DNA of 64,000 bases from Candidatus Brevundimonas phytovorans (GTDB lineage Bacteria; Pseudomonadota; Alphaproteobacteria; Caulobacterales; Caulobacteraceae). The translations under genes and the position numbers were made by a program. Within the stretch, counting starts at the first letter, position 1; each line of letters begins with the position of its first letter. The notes under the pieces were generated by a model, which was not told the origin of the DNA, made no database searches, and saw only the letters and a list, made by a program, of their open reading frames with translations. The stretch spans positions 1,451,001 to 1,515,000 of the forward strand of contig CP119309.1 in NCBI GenBank assembly GCA_029203145.1. Direction: 5' to 3'. Below, piece by piece: positions 1 through 9,228 of the stretch.

Positions 1-614
1 GTGGCGTGCCAGACCATCCGCCCGACCGCATTGCTTTCGCGGACGAAGAACCGGGCGCCGTGCAGTTCGTCTGTCACAGGCATACGCCGCCTCAGCCATC
101 TGACCACGCCCTGGCCTGTCTCGGCCTCCTCCTTGGGGCTGGTGGCGATCATCCGGCCGCCGGTAAAGATCAGGAAGACGGCAAAGACATAGAGCGCCCA
201 CTCATAGCGGCTGACCAGGGCCGAGCCCGCTGCGATCATCACCGCCCTCAGGACAATGACGCCCAGCACGCCCCAGAACAGGACACGGTGCTGGTGCAGG
301 CGCGGAATGCCGAAGGCGCTGAAAATCATGGCGATCACGAAGACATTGTCCATCGCCAGGCTTTTTTCGATGGCGAAGCCTGTCAGGTAGTCCAGCCCGC
401 TGTCCGCCCCCAGCCGCACCCAGACCCAGACCCCGAACAGCAGGGCGACCCCGATATAGAAGGCCGACAGCAGCAGGCTTTCGCGCACGCCGATCTCGTG
501 CGCCTTGCGGTGCAGGACGCCCAGGTCGAACACCAGCAGGGCGACCACGACCACCAGAAAGCCGGCCCACATCCACGCGGGCTTGCCCATCCATTCGACC
601 GCCAAGAATTCCAT
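1..614 (-). CDS. TerC/Alx-family integral membrane protein (partial, C-terminus missing)
   Basis: The frame opens at the ATG at 614 and runs off the window edge, leaving 204 codons. Hydrophobic segments lie near residues 15-32, 46-66, 76-100, 108-132 and 138-155. Within the third is the family signature EKSLAMDNVFVIAMIF (from residue 83), with acidic and Asn residues inside the membrane. TerC/Alx proteins are inner-membrane proteins linked to tellurite resistance and Mn2+ export. The ion handled here is not visible. Full-length members have about 310-330 residues, so roughly a third is missing. The 150 bp upstream was inspected for a yybP-ykoY Mn2+ riboswitch, which often precedes this family, and no convincing match was seen. 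Confidence 0.85.
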   Translation of the reverse strand, partial: MEFLAVEWMGKPAWMWAGFLVVVVALLVFDLGVLHRKAHEIGVRESLLLSAFYIGVALLFGVWVWVRLGADSGLDYLTGFAIEKSLAMDNVFVIAMIFSAFGIPRLHQHRVLFWGVLGVIVLRAVMIAAGSALVSRYEWALYVFAVFLIFTGGRMIATSPKEEAETGQGVVRWLRRRMPVTDELHGARFFVRESNAVGRMVWHA

Positions 615-764
615 CGACGCCTCTGACCGCTCACGCCGCCGACGCCCGAACGGGCAGTCGGCGCGGTCCGACATCACGACCTGAAAGCCAGTCGCCAGAG
701 GGGCCCGGTCCGCTGAGCCTGAAACGCCGAAAGGACCAGGTTGTTCAGCCCTGCGTCAAACCGC

Positions 765-1724
765 CTAGTGATCGCCTTCCGCCGCCGCGACCGCCGCCGG
801 GCGGTGCGCCCGCACGCACCAGACGACGCTGACGACCATCAGGATCATGGCCACGATCTCGATCAGCGTCGGGCCGCGACCTTCCCACAGAAAGCCGTAG
901 AGGAAGGCGAACAGGGTTTCCGACACGATCATCTGCCCCAGCATGGTCAGGGGCAGCAGGCGGCTGGCCTGGTTCCAGAAGGCGTTGCCGATGATGGACG
1001 CGAAGATCGCCACGCCGAGGCTGACACCCATGAACCGCAACCAGACCTCGCCCGACCAGACCCCCATGGTCAGCACCGCCGGCGCGGCCAGCACCAGGGC
1101 GAACCCGCCCGTCACCACGCCGGTCAGCAGCGACCAGTCATGCGGCGAAACCTCAGGCAGCCGGCCCATCCAACGGCTGTTGCCGACCGCAAAGGCCGAC
1201 CACGACAGCAGGGCCGCCAGCGCGCAGACCAAACCGATCAGGGTCTGAACCCCGTCGTGACCCACGCCCCCGCCCCGGCTCAGCGATTCCCAGCCGATCA
1301 GGCCGACCGCCAGGGCCGCCGCCGCAATGGGCGGCGCCACGCGCGTCAGCGGCGGGGAATCCTTGTCCTTCAGCCCCCACAGGGCGACCACGACCGGCAC
1401 CATGCCGACGATCAGGGCCGAGGCCCCAACCCCCGCGAAATGGACGCCGACCACCAGAAAGACGAAATAGACGATATTTCCGGCCAGGCTCAGCCAGGCC
1501 AGCGCCCGCCACGCCTTGAAATCCAGCGCCGCCGTCACCCGCCGCCAGCGCGGCGCGATCAGCAGGGCGGCGATCAGACCATAGGCGAGATAGCGCCCCG
1601 CCGTCAGCATCATGGGCGAGGCCTCGGGCGCCAGCTTGGGCGCCAGAAACACCAGACCCCACAGTGCGCCGGCCGCCGCCCCGCTGGCGACGCCCCAGAG
1701 ACGCTGCGTCGCGGCCGTGGTCAC
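765..1724 (-). CDS. EamA/DMT-family transporter
   Basis: A 319-residue, very hydrophobic protein with about ten predicted helices in two EamA-like halves. The second half ends in the typical region around the words QMIVSETLFAFLYG. Drug/metabolite transporter family members are inner-membrane exporters or importers of small metabolites; the substrate cannot be read from the sequence. The start overlaps the stop of anmK by 4 bp, so the two are probably co-transcribed. It is unrelated in detail to the second EamA gene of the window at 49.4-50.3 kb. The family call is secure and the function open. Confidence 0.85.
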   Translation of the reverse strand: MTTAATQRLWGVASGAAAGALWGLVFLAPKLAPEASPMMLTAGRYLAYGLIAALLIAPRWRRVTAALDFKAWRALAWLSLAGNIVYFVFLVVGVHFAGVGASALIVGMVPVVVALWGLKDKDSPPLTRVAPPIAAAALAVGLIGWESLSRGGGVGHDGVQTLIGLVCALAALLSWSAFAVGNSRWMGRLPEVSPHDWSLLTGVVTGGFALVLAAPAVLTMGVWSGEVWLRFMGVSLGVAIFASIIGNAFWNQASRLLPLTMLGQMIVSETLFAFLYGFLWEGRGPTLIEIVAMILMVVSVVWCVRAHRPAAVAAAEGDH

Positions 1725-2863
1725 TGTTCGCCGGGCTCCACGATACGGCCGCCGGTCATCGGCTCGGGCACGCCCGTCGTGCCGGGATAGCTGATCGGCA
1801 GGCCCAGCAGGCAGCGTGCGGCCAGGAAGGCGAAGGCCTCGGCTTCGATGGAATCGCCGCGCCAGCCCTCGTCCTCGGCGGTTGTCACCGGCACGCCCGC
1901 GCGCTCGCGGATCGCCGCCAGCAGGACCGGATTGTGCCGCCCGCCGCCGCAGGCCACGACCTTGGCCGGCTTCTCGGAACAGCGCGCCACGCCCAGGGCC
2001 ACAGCCTCGGCGGCAAAGGCCGTCAGCGTCGCCGCCGCGTCTTCCAGCGACAGGGCCGCCACCGGGTCCAGCGAGAAATCGAAACGGTCCAGCGATTTCG
2101 GCCCGGTCGCGGCGAAATAGGGATGCGCCAGATAGCCGGCCAAAACCGCCTGATCGACGGTCCCCGCCGCCGCCAGTCTGCCGCCCTCGTCCATGCGCTT
2201 CTTGCCGCGCGACTGGACCAGCAGGTCGACCATGCCGTTGGCCGGGCCTGTGTCGAAGGCTTCCAGCCCGCCGTCGGCGCGGATCAGGGTGATGTTGCCG
2301 ACCCCGCCCAGGTTCAGCACGGCGACCGGCCCGCTCAGGCCCGACTTCTTCACCAGCGCCGCGTGATAGACGGGGGCCAGCGGCGCCCCCTGCCCGCCCG
2401 CCGCCACGTCCGCGCTGCGGAAGTCATAGGCGGTGCGCACGCCCAGCCCCTCGGCCACGCTCAGGGCGTCGATCAGCTGCACCGTCCGGCCCGGCAGCTC
2501 CGGCGTCGGCGCCTCGTGCAGCACCGTCTGGCCATGCACCCCGACCAGATCCAGCCCGCTGGCCTTGACCCCGTTGACCGCCATGAAGCTGAGCGCCGCC
2601 GCCAGATGGGCGTCCGCGACCGCCATGCGGGCGTCCTCGAAGCTGTCGGGTTCTTCCTCGTCGCGCTCCCAGTCCAGGGCGTCCTCGATGGCGTCCTCGA
2701 CGATGGCGCGCGTCTCGGCGTCCAGCTTCATCTCGCCGGCCGGGCCGAAGCTGATGATATTTTCGCCGTCGGTTTCGATCACCGCCATGTCCACGGCGTC
2801 GAGCGAGGTGCCGGTCATGAAACCGAGCACGCGGAGGGTCTTTGTCGAGGAGGAGGTCGTCAT
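1721..2863 (-). CDS. anmK: Anhydro-N-acetylmuramic acid kinase
   Basis: AnmK phosphorylates and opens 1,6-anhydro-MurNAc released by lytic transglycosylases, feeding cell-wall sugar back to MurNAc-6-P in the cytoplasm. The 380-residue length fits the family (about 370-380). The N-terminal phosphate-binding motif reads GFMTGTSLDAVDMAV, an internal DTGPANGMVD block follows, and the C-terminus carries CGGGRHNP and the EAEAFAFLA helix. It is divergent from tyrS with 184 bp between them, an arrangement common in alphaproteobacteria, and overlaps the downstream EamA gene by 4 bp. The substrate would come from enzymes such as Slt, encoded 8 kb away. Confidence 0.95.
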   Translation of the reverse strand: MTTSSSTKTLRVLGFMTGTSLDAVDMAVIETDGENIISFGPAGEMKLDAETRAIVEDAIEDALDWERDEEEPDSFEDARMAVADAHLAAALSFMAVNGVKASGLDLVGVHGQTVLHEAPTPELPGRTVQLIDALSVAEGLGVRTAYDFRSADVAAGGQGAPLAPVYHAALVKKSGLSGPVAVLNLGGVGNITLIRADGGLEAFDTGPANGMVDLLVQSRGKKRMDEGGRLAAAGTVDQAVLAGYLAHPYFAATGPKSLDRFDFSLDPVAALSLEDAAATLTAFAAEAVALGVARCSEKPAKVVACGGGRHNPVLLAAIRERAGVPVTTAEDEGWRGDSIEAEAFAFLAARCLLGLPISYPGTTGVPEPMTGGRIVEPGEQ

Positions 2864-3047
2864 GGCGGGTTGACTGCCACGTCGCGCACGCCGTAGCTAG
2901 CGCCCATGATCGCCGCCCGCGCCATTTCCGGCCTCTATTACCGTTCGCTGAGCTAGCGAGCGGCCGCGATCTCGTGCCGCCTTCGCTGGCGGTGCGGCTT
3001 CCTCGATAAGGAAGACGGCCGCCGGCATCCCTGCTACGGAACCGTCC

Positions 3048-4304
3048 ATGACCGACCAAGCCTTCAAGTCCGACTTTCTCAAGACCCTGCAATCGCGCGG
3101 CTATATCCACCAGGTGACGCACCCGGTGGAGCTGGACGACGCCGCCTCGAACGGGATCGTGACGGCCTACATCGGCTTCGACGCCACGGCGCCGTCGCTG
3201 CACGTCGGCAGCCTGATCCAGATCATGATGCTGCGCCGTCTGCAGCAGGCCGGGCACAAGCCCGTCGTCCTCATGGGCGGCGGCACCACCAAGGTCGGCG
3301 ACCCCACCGGCAAGGACGCCTCGCGCCCGCAACTGACCGACGAGACGATCCAGGCCAACATCGCCTCGATCAAGACCGTGTTCGAGAAGTTCCTGACCTT
3401 TGGCGACGGCCCGTCCGACGCCGTCATGGTCGACAACAACGACTGGCTGTCCAAGTTCGGCTACGTCGAGTTCCTGCGCGACTACGGCACGCATTTCACC
3501 ATCAACCGGATGCTGAGCTTCGACTCGGTCAAGCTGCGCCTCGAGCGCGAGCAGCCGATGACCTTCCTCGAATTCAACTACATGCTGATGCAGTCGGTGG
3601 ACTTCCTGGAGCTGAACCGCTCGCTGAATGTGACGCTGCAGATGGGCGGCTCTGACCAGTGGGGCAACATCACCTCGGGCGTCGATCTGGTGCGTCGCGT
3701 GGATCAGAAGGCCTCCTTCGGCCTGACCACGCCGCTGCTGACCACGGCCTCGGGCGGCAAGATGGGCAAGACGGCCCAGGGCGCCATCTGGCTGAACGCC
3801 GAGCAGCTCAGCCCCTACGACTACTGGCAGTTCTGGCGCAACGTCGAGGACGCCGACGTCGGCCGCTTCATGCGCCTGTTCACCGACCTGCCGCTGGACC
3901 AGATCGCGCTTTACGAAGCGATGGAAGGGGCCGGCATCAACGAAGCCAAGAAGGCCCTGGCCGACGCCGCGACCTCGATGCTGCACGGCTCGGAGGCTGC
4001 ACAGACCGCCCGCGCCGCCGCCGAAGCCGCCTTCGAGAAGGGCCAGCTGTCCGCCGACCTGCCCACCGTCGAACTGCCAAAGGACGAGGTGATCGGCGCC
4101 ATGATCGCCGCCGTCGTCACCAAGGCCGGTCTGACCACGTCCAACGGCGAGGCCCGTCGCCTGGCCCAAGGCGGGGGCTTGCGCCTGAACGACGAGGCCA
4201 TCGCTGACGGCGCCCGCCTGATCGAAGACGCCGACGTCAACGCTGACGGCGTGCTGAAACTGGCCGCCGGCAAGAAGAAGATCGTCCTGGTTCGGCCGGT
4301 CTAA
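3048..4304 (+). CDS. tyrS: Tyrosyl-tRNA synthetase
   Basis: Class I synthetase charging tRNA-Tyr in the cytoplasm. The 418-residue length fits the bacterial TyrS family. The HIGH-like motif is HVGS (residues about 52-55). The tyrosine pocket shows the TyrRS pattern GFDATAPSLH. The KMSKS loop reads KMGKT near residue 238, a variant usual in this family. The last 60 residues form an S4-like RNA-binding domain (EARRLAQGGGLRLNDEAI). The start is the ATG at 3048; the bcp gene follows after 12 bp with a strong RBS, suggesting one transcript. Confidence 0.97.
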   Translation: MTDQAFKSDFLKTLQSRGYIHQVTHPVELDDAASNGIVTAYIGFDATAPSLHVGSLIQIMMLRRLQQAGHKPVVLMGGGTTKVGDPTGKDASRPQLTDETIQANIASIKTVFEKFLTFGDGPSDAVMVDNNDWLSKFGYVEFLRDYGTHFTINRMLSFDSVKLRLEREQPMTFLEFNYMLMQSVDFLELNRSLNVTLQMGGSDQWGNITSGVDLVRRVDQKASFGLTTPLLTTASGGKMGKTAQGAIWLNAEQLSPYDYWQFWRNVEDADVGRFMRLFTDLPLDQIALYEAMEGAGINEAKKALADAATSMLHGSEAAQTARAAAEAAFEKGQLSADLPTVELPKDEVIGAMIAAVVTKAGLTTSNGEARRLAQGGGLRLNDEAIADGARLIEDADVNADGVLKLAAGKKKIVLVRPV

Positions 4305-4316
4305 GGAGCAAAGAGG

Positions 4317-4784
4317 ATGACCGACATCACCGAAGGCCAGGCCGCCCCCGCGTTTGATCTCGCCACCGATGGCGACGGCCGCGTCACGCTGGACGGGCTG
4401 AAGGGCCAGTCGGTCGTCCTCTACTTCTACCCCAAGGCCGACACCCCCGGCTGCACGACCGAGGGTCTGGACTTCTCGGCCCTGGCCGATCAGTTCGCCG
4501 CCGCCAATGCCGTCGTCATCGGCGTCTCGCGCGACGCGGTGAAGAAGCTCGACCGCTTCAAGGCCAAGCATGACCTCAAGGTCATTCTGGGCTCCGACGA
4601 GGACGGCGTGGTCTGCGAGGCTTACGGCACGTGGGTGATGAAGAAGCTCTATGGCCGCGAATATATGGGCGTCGAACGCGCCACCTTCCTGATCGACGGC
4701 GCGGGCCTGGTCCGCCGCGTCTGGCGCAGCGTCAAGGTCAAGGGCCACGCCGACGAGGTGCTTCAGGCCGTTCGCTCGCTTTGA
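4317..4784 (+). CDS. bcp: Bcp/PrxQ-type thioredoxin-dependent peroxiredoxin
   Basis: A 155-residue AhpC/TSA-fold thiol peroxidase that reduces H2O2 and organic hydroperoxides in the cytoplasm. The peroxidatic Cys is C46 in the motif YPKADTPGCTTE. In E. coli Bcp the resolving Cys lies five residues later; here that position (51) is Leu. The only other Cys is C100, which matches the position of the third E. coli Cys. The enzyme is therefore either 1-Cys or uses C100 as resolving residue. The start is set by a good AGAGG sequence next to the ATG; the gene lies 12 bp after tyrS. Confidence 0.93.
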   Translation: MTDITEGQAAPAFDLATDGDGRVTLDGLKGQSVVLYFYPKADTPGCTTEGLDFSALADQFAAANAVVIGVSRDAVKKLDRFKAKHDLKVILGSDEDGVVCEAYGTWVMKKLYGREYMGVERATFLIDGAGLVRRVWRSVKVKGHADEVLQAVRSL

Positions 4785-4887
4785 TCCGAGGCCAAGCTTG
4801 CCTCAGCCGTCGACCTGCTCCTAACTGCCGCCCAAGGGGCTATGAGTAGGATTAGGCCGGCCTTGCTGGCGAGATGCGGAGAGCACC

Positions 4888-5445
4888 ATGTTCAACAAGA
4901 GCAAGCCTTACGACAGCGGCCCGTCCAGCGGCATGGGCATCCCCCCTGCGCCGGAACCGACGCCCGCCGCCACGCCTTCGGCATCGCCCAGCGTCGCCTC
5001 GCGCGCGCCTGAGGCTTCGCGCCCGGCCGCCGCGCGCTCGTCCAGCCTCTCGACCTTGTCGGCCGGCGTGAAATACGAAGGCAATATCTCGGGCGCCGGC
5101 GAGCTTCAGGTTGACGGCTCGCTGAAGGGCGACATCCGTGTCGTCCGCGTCACCATCGGCGAAGGCGGCTCGGTCGAGGGCACCGTCCACGCCGACATCC
5201 TTGAGGTGCGCGGCCGCGTCTCGGGGGCCATCGTGGCGAAACAGGTCAAGCTGTTCGCCACCGCCCGCATCGAGGGCGATATCACCCAGGAGCAACTGTC
5301 GATCGAACAGGGCGCCTGGTTCCAGGGCCGCTGCACCCAGGCCAAGCGCGACACGCCCGGCGCCAATATGCTGGACGCCCCCGAAAAGCCGGCGGCTCTC
5401 TCCGCGCCCAAGGCTGAGAAGGCTGAAGCCAAGCCCGCCGCCTGA
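4888..5445 (+). CDS. Bactofilin (polymer-forming cytoskeletal protein)
   Basis: 185 residues: a Pro/Ala/Ser-rich disordered N-terminus (1-50), a central right-handed beta-helix bactofilin domain (about 52-155) with regularly spaced Gly/Val repeats such as VDGSLKGDI and VRGRVSGAI, and a charged Ala/Lys tail. Bactofilins polymerise without nucleotide at the inner membrane; in Caulobacter, BacA/BacB help recruit the cell-wall synthase PbpC to the stalk. No M23 peptidase gene is adjacent, unlike many bactofilin loci. A GGAGAG sequence precedes the ATG. A strong bidirectional terminator follows at 5465-5497. Confidence 0.93.
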   Translation: MFNKSKPYDSGPSSGMGIPPAPEPTPAATPSASPSVASRAPEASRPAAARSSSLSTLSAGVKYEGNISGAGELQVDGSLKGDIRVVRVTIGEGGSVEGTVHADILEVRGRVSGAIVAKQVKLFATARIEGDITQEQLSIEQGAWFQGRCTQAKRDTPGANMLDAPEKPAALSAPKAEKAEAKPAA

Positions 5446-5464
5446 TCGGCGCAACGAACACATG

Positions 5465-5497
5465 AAAAGGGGCGGCCCGCCGGGCCGCCCCTTTTTT
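5465..5497. terminator. Bidirectional intrinsic terminator between the bactofilin gene and prfB
   Basis: A 10-bp GC stem (5469-5478 with 5482-5491, three-base loop) is flanked by an A-run on the left and a T-run on the right. It can therefore terminate both the rightward bactofilin transcript and the leftward prfB transcript. The prfB stop codon lies inside the T-run. Confidence 0.9.
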
Positions 5498-6612
5498 AGT
5501 TGCCGTCGCGGGTCTCGCCGACCCGGGCCGCCAGGGCTGCGCCCATGAACTGATCCAGATCGCCGTCCAGAACCCCCTGCGTATCCGAGGTCTCGACCTC
5601 GGTGCGCAGGTCCTTGACCATCTGATACGGCTGCAGGACGTAGGATCGGATCTGGTGGCCCCAGCCGATGTCGGTCTTGGCGTCGGCCAGGGCTTGCGCC
5701 GCCGCCTCACGCTTCTGCAGTTCCAGCTCGTACAGACGGGCGCGCAGCATCTTCCACGCCATGTCGCGGTTCTGGTGCTGCGAACGGCCGGCCTGACAGG
5801 CGACCACGGTATTGGTCGGAATGTGCGTCAGACGCACGGCCGAGTCCGTCTTGTTGATGTGCTGACCGCCGGCGCCGGACGCGCGATAGGTGTCGGTCCG
5901 CACGTCGGACGGGTTGATGTCGATCTCGATGGTGTCGTCCACAACCGGCGACACCCCGATGGAGGCGAAGCTGGTGTGGCGCTTGGCCGCCGCGTCATAG
6001 GGGCTGATGCGGACCAGACGGTGCACGCCCGATTCCGACTTCAGCCAGCCATAGGCGTTGGGGCCTTCGATCAGGATGGTGGCCGACTTGACCCCCGCCT
6101 GTTCGCCCTCTTCGTGAGCCTCGATCGTGACCTCGTAGCCGTGAGCCTTGGCCCAGCGCGAATACATCCGCAGCAGCATCCCGGCCCAGTCGTTGGACTC
6201 GGTGCCGCCGGCGCCGGAGTTCACTTCCAGATAGGCGTCGTTGCCGTCGGCCTCGCCGGACAGCAGGGCTTCCAGTTCGGCGCGGGCGGCGCGTTCCTTG
6301 ACGGCGCGCAACTGTTCACGCGCCTCTTCGAGGGTGGCTTCGTCGCCCTCCTCGTCGGCCATTTCGGCCAGCATGACGCCCTCTTCCAGCGCGCTTTCCA
6401 GTTCGCGGACGCTGTTGATCTGAGCTTCCAGACGCGAGCGGTCGCGGCTGACGGCCTGGGCCTGTTCCGGGTTGTCCCAAAGGGTCGGATCTTCGACCCG
6501 AGCGTTCAGCTCATCCAGTTTTCGAAGGGAGACATCCCAGTCAAAGACGCCTCCTGAGCAGAGCGGCGCTCTGCTCGATGTCGGCCTTCATGGCCTCGAC
6601 ATCCGGTCTCAT
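5496..6612 (-). CDS. prfB: Peptide chain release factor 2, expressed by programmed +1 frameshift
   Basis: RF2 reads UGA/UAA and triggers peptidyl-tRNA hydrolysis in the ribosome. The gene begins at ATG 6612, reads 23 codons to an in-frame TGA (6543-6541), and continues in the +1 frame to 5496, giving about 371 residues. The slip site is CTT TGA C, preceded by AGGAGG three bases upstream, as in E. coli prfB. The GGQ hydrolysis motif is present (GAGGQHINKTDS, about residue 248). The stop-codon recognition tripeptide reads SPY rather than the textbook SPF (about residue 202). Annotation that begins at an internal ATG (6374) would lose about 79 residues of domain 1. It lies downstream of mrcA on the same strand. 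Confidence 0.95.
6540..6555 (-). promoter_or_regulatory. RF2 programmed +1 frameshift site
   Basis: On the minus strand: AGGAGG (6555-6550), spacer CGT, slip codon CTT (6546-6544), stop TGA (6543-6541), next base C. Spacing and composition match the known RF2 autoregulatory site: low RF2 slows termination at UGA and favours slippage into the productive frame. The downstream frame gives DWDVSLRKLDELNARVEDP, which matches RF2 domain 1. Confidence 0.95.
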
Positions 6613-6688
6613 CGCAATCTCCTGCGAAACAAACGCCTTCCCTCAAGCAGGGCCGCATCGCGTGCGGACCGATAGGGAAAGCAACGAT

Positions 6689-6720
6689 ATTCGGCGCGCC
6701 TGCGGACAGGCGCGCCGAAT
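6689..6720 (-). terminator. Hairpin downstream of mrcA
   Basis: A perfect 13-bp inverted repeat (6689-6701 with 6708-6720, six-base loop) lies 20 bp after the mrcA stop and ahead of prfB. On the minus strand it is followed by a moderately T-rich stretch (atcgttgcttt), so it could be a weak terminator or a processing/stability hairpin. Confidence 0.6.
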
Positions 6721-6739
6721 GATGGGCCTACCTAGAGCC

Positions 6740-9151
6740 TCAGTAGAGTCCGCTCAAGTCCTCAGCCGGCTGCTTCTTCGGCGGCGGCGGCGCGACGGCG
6801 GCGGGCGCAGCGGCGGCCGGCGCCTGTGCGGCCTCCTGTTCGCGGCGGACCACGTCGTTGTAGTTCTGCGGACCGACGGGCTGGACCGGACGCGGCGCCT
6901 CTTCGCGGATCTGACGCTCGGTGCCGGGTCGGAAGGCTTCCTCGATGCCGTTGACCGTGCGGAAGACGGCGTTCTTGGGCCGGACGAAGGGCCGCGCGGG
7001 ACGCTCTTTCAGGGCCACCTGCATGAAGTCGGTGAAGATCGGCACGGCGGTCGCCGCGCCCGCCTCCCCGCCGCCCAGCGAACGGTTATCGTCAAAGCCG
7101 ACGAAGACGCCGACCACCACGTCGCTGGAGAAGCCGACGAACCAGGCCGAGCGGTACTCATTGGTCGTGCCGGTCTTGCCGCCGACCCAGGGGCCCAGGC
7201 TGCGCGCCCCGGCCCCGGTGCCGCGCTGGATGACGCCTTCCAGCATCGAGCTGATCTGATAGGCGGTGATCGGGTCGATGACCTGGGTCCCGCGATCCGG
7301 CAGACGCGGCGACTCCTGGCCGCTGAAGCCGCGGCTGCAATCGCGGCACTGGCGACGGTCGGCGCGGTGGATGGTCTGACCGTTCCGATCCTGAACCATC
7401 TCGATCAGATAGGGGTCGATGCGGCGCCCCCCGTTGACGAAGGCGGCGTAGGCGGCGGTGATCCGGTACGGCGTCGTCTCTCCAGCCCCCAGCGACATGG
7501 CCAGATTCGGCGACATGTCGTCGACCACGCCCATCTTCTTGGACAGGTCGACGATGTTCTTCATGCCCACGGCCTGGGCCAGACGGACGGTCATGACGTT
7601 GCGCGACAGCTCCAGACCACGACGCAGGGTCTGCGGACCGTAGTACTGGCGGCTGTAGTTCTCAGGCGTCCAGCGACCGCCATTGGCGCCGCCGGGGAAG
7701 CTGATCGGCGCGTCCAGCACGATGCTGGCGGGGTTGAAATCTCCCTCCAGCGCCGCCGCATAGACGAAGGGCTTGTAGGCCGAGCCCGGCTGGCGCCTGG
7801 CCTGGGTCGCCCGGTTGAAGCTGGACAGGGCGTAGGAATAGCCCCCCACCATCGCCAGAACGCGGCCCGACTGCGGCTCGATCGCCACCAGGGCGCCGTT
7901 CACGGCCGGCACCTGTTTCAGTGCGAACTGGCCGCCCTGCGGCTCGACAAAGATCAGGTCGCCGCGCTTCAGCGGGCGGTTGGCGTTGGCCCAGGCGGCG
8001 TCGGACGCGATCAGCGACCCGGTGCGGTCGTCCCGCGCCGTGCGGATGCGGACGTTGTTGCCGCTGACGCTCTCCACCGCGGCGGCCTGCCAGGTGCGGC
8101 GCTCGGGCGGGGTGTTCTTCTTCAGGGCGTCGGCCTGCCAGCCCGGCGCGAAGTCGGTCGTGCCCCAGGCCCCGCGCCAGCCGTGGCGGCGGTCATAGCG
8201 TTCCAGGCCGTTCATCAGGGCGTCGCGCGCGGCGGATTGCAGCTTGGGGTCCAGCGTCGTGCGCATGTAGTAGCCGCCGCGATTGACCTCTTCCTGACCG
8301 AACAGGCCGATGGCGCGGCGGCGGGCCTCCTCAACGAAGAAGTCGGCGTCGGCGTATTCGGCGCGACGCGGGGCTGCGCGGGTGTTCAGCGGCCGCGCCA
8401 GGGCCGTCGCCAGTTCTTGCTGCGTCAGCCACTTGTTGTCGGCCATCTCGCCCAGAACCCAGTCGCGACGCCCCTTGGCGGCGGCCGGGTGGCGCTTGGG
8501 ATTATAGTTGTTCGGTCCCTTGGGCAGAGCCGCCAGGAAGGCCGCTTCGTCCGGCGTCAGCTGGTTCAGCGACTTGCCGAAATAGTTGTAGGCCGCCGAG
8601 GCCACGCCATAGGAGCGGTAGCCCAGGTAGATCTCGTTCAGATAAAGCTCAAGGATCTGCTCCTTGGTCAGGGTCGCTTCCAGACGGCTGGAGAGGATGG
8701 CTTCCTTCAGCTTGCGGTTCAGGCTGGATTCGTTGGTCAGCAGGACGTTCTTGGCCACCTGCTGGGTGATGGTCGAACCACCTTCAAGCCGCCGTCCCGA
8801 CAGGACGTTGAACACGTTCTTGAACATGGCCCGACCGATACCGGACACGTCGATGCCGCCGTGCTGGAAGAAGTGGCTGTCTTCAGCCGCCAGGAAGGCG
8901 TGGATGACCTGCTCCGGCACCTGGTCATAGGTGACGTAGATGCGCCGTTCGTCCGAAAACTCGCCGATCAGGGTGCCGTCGCCGGCGAAGACGCGCGTGG
9001 CGGTCGCCGGGCGATAGTCCGCCAACTCGGACGCATCCGGCATGTCATGCAGCACCCAGGCCGCATAGATGGCCACGACCAGCCCGGCCACAGCGATGCC
9101 GCCCAGCAAGGCGACGCCCGCCATCACGAACCAGCGTTCGGCTATCTTCAC
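6740..9151 (-). CDS. mrcA: Penicillin-binding protein 1A (bifunctional glycosyltransferase/transpeptidase)
   Basis: Polymerises and cross-links peptidoglycan from the inner membrane. An N-terminal TM helix (residues about 10-32) is followed by the GT51 domain with the EDSHFFQHGG motif (about 85-95) and the transpeptidase domain with SAYK (about 460) and KTGT (about 658). A Cys pair (QCRDC) sits in the loop before KTGT. The Ala/Pro-rich tail ends in a short conserved-looking segment. I chose GTG 9151 (803 residues), which has GGAG six bases upstream. A longer frame up to 9271 would run through the end of smpB. The neighbour prfB follows on the same strand after a hairpin. Confidence 0.93.
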   Translation of the reverse strand: MKIAERWFVMAGVALLGGIAVAGLVVAIYAAWVLHDMPDASELADYRPATATRVFAGDGTLIGEFSDERRIYVTYDQVPEQVIHAFLAAEDSHFFQHGGIDVSGIGRAMFKNVFNVLSGRRLEGGSTITQQVAKNVLLTNESSLNRKLKEAILSSRLEATLTKEQILELYLNEIYLGYRSYGVASAAYNYFGKSLNQLTPDEAAFLAALPKGPNNYNPKRHPAAAKGRRDWVLGEMADNKWLTQQELATALARPLNTRAAPRRAEYADADFFVEEARRRAIGLFGQEEVNRGGYYMRTTLDPKLQSAARDALMNGLERYDRRHGWRGAWGTTDFAPGWQADALKKNTPPERRTWQAAAVESVSGNNVRIRTARDDRTGSLIASDAAWANANRPLKRGDLIFVEPQGGQFALKQVPAVNGALVAIEPQSGRVLAMVGGYSYALSSFNRATQARRQPGSAYKPFVYAAALEGDFNPASIVLDAPISFPGGANGGRWTPENYSRQYYGPQTLRRGLELSRNVMTVRLAQAVGMKNIVDLSKKMGVVDDMSPNLAMSLGAGETTPYRITAAYAAFVNGGRRIDPYLIEMVQDRNGQTIHRADRRQCRDCSRGFSGQESPRLPDRGTQVIDPITAYQISSMLEGVIQRGTGAGARSLGPWVGGKTGTTNEYRSAWFVGFSSDVVVGVFVGFDDNRSLGGGEAGAATAVPIFTDFMQVALKERPARPFVRPKNAVFRTVNGIEEAFRPGTERQIREEAPRPVQPVGPQNYNDVVRREQEAAQAPAAAAPAAVAPPPPKKQPAEDLSGLY

Positions 9152-9228
9152 CGTGAACTCCGCAAGACGCGCCCCATGAAATCGTCGTTTATCGCGCGTC
9201 GGTCCCGCCGCAAAGCGGAACCGCAAAC

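Noticed and set aside
615..764. Possible yybP-ykoY manganese riboswitch upstream of the TerC-like gene
   Set aside because: The expected conserved loop sequences could not be found by eye; only general GC-rich structure is seen.
2424..4748. 774-codon open frame antisense to tyrS and bcp
   Set aside because: Shadow frame of two well-supported genes; no recognisable domain.
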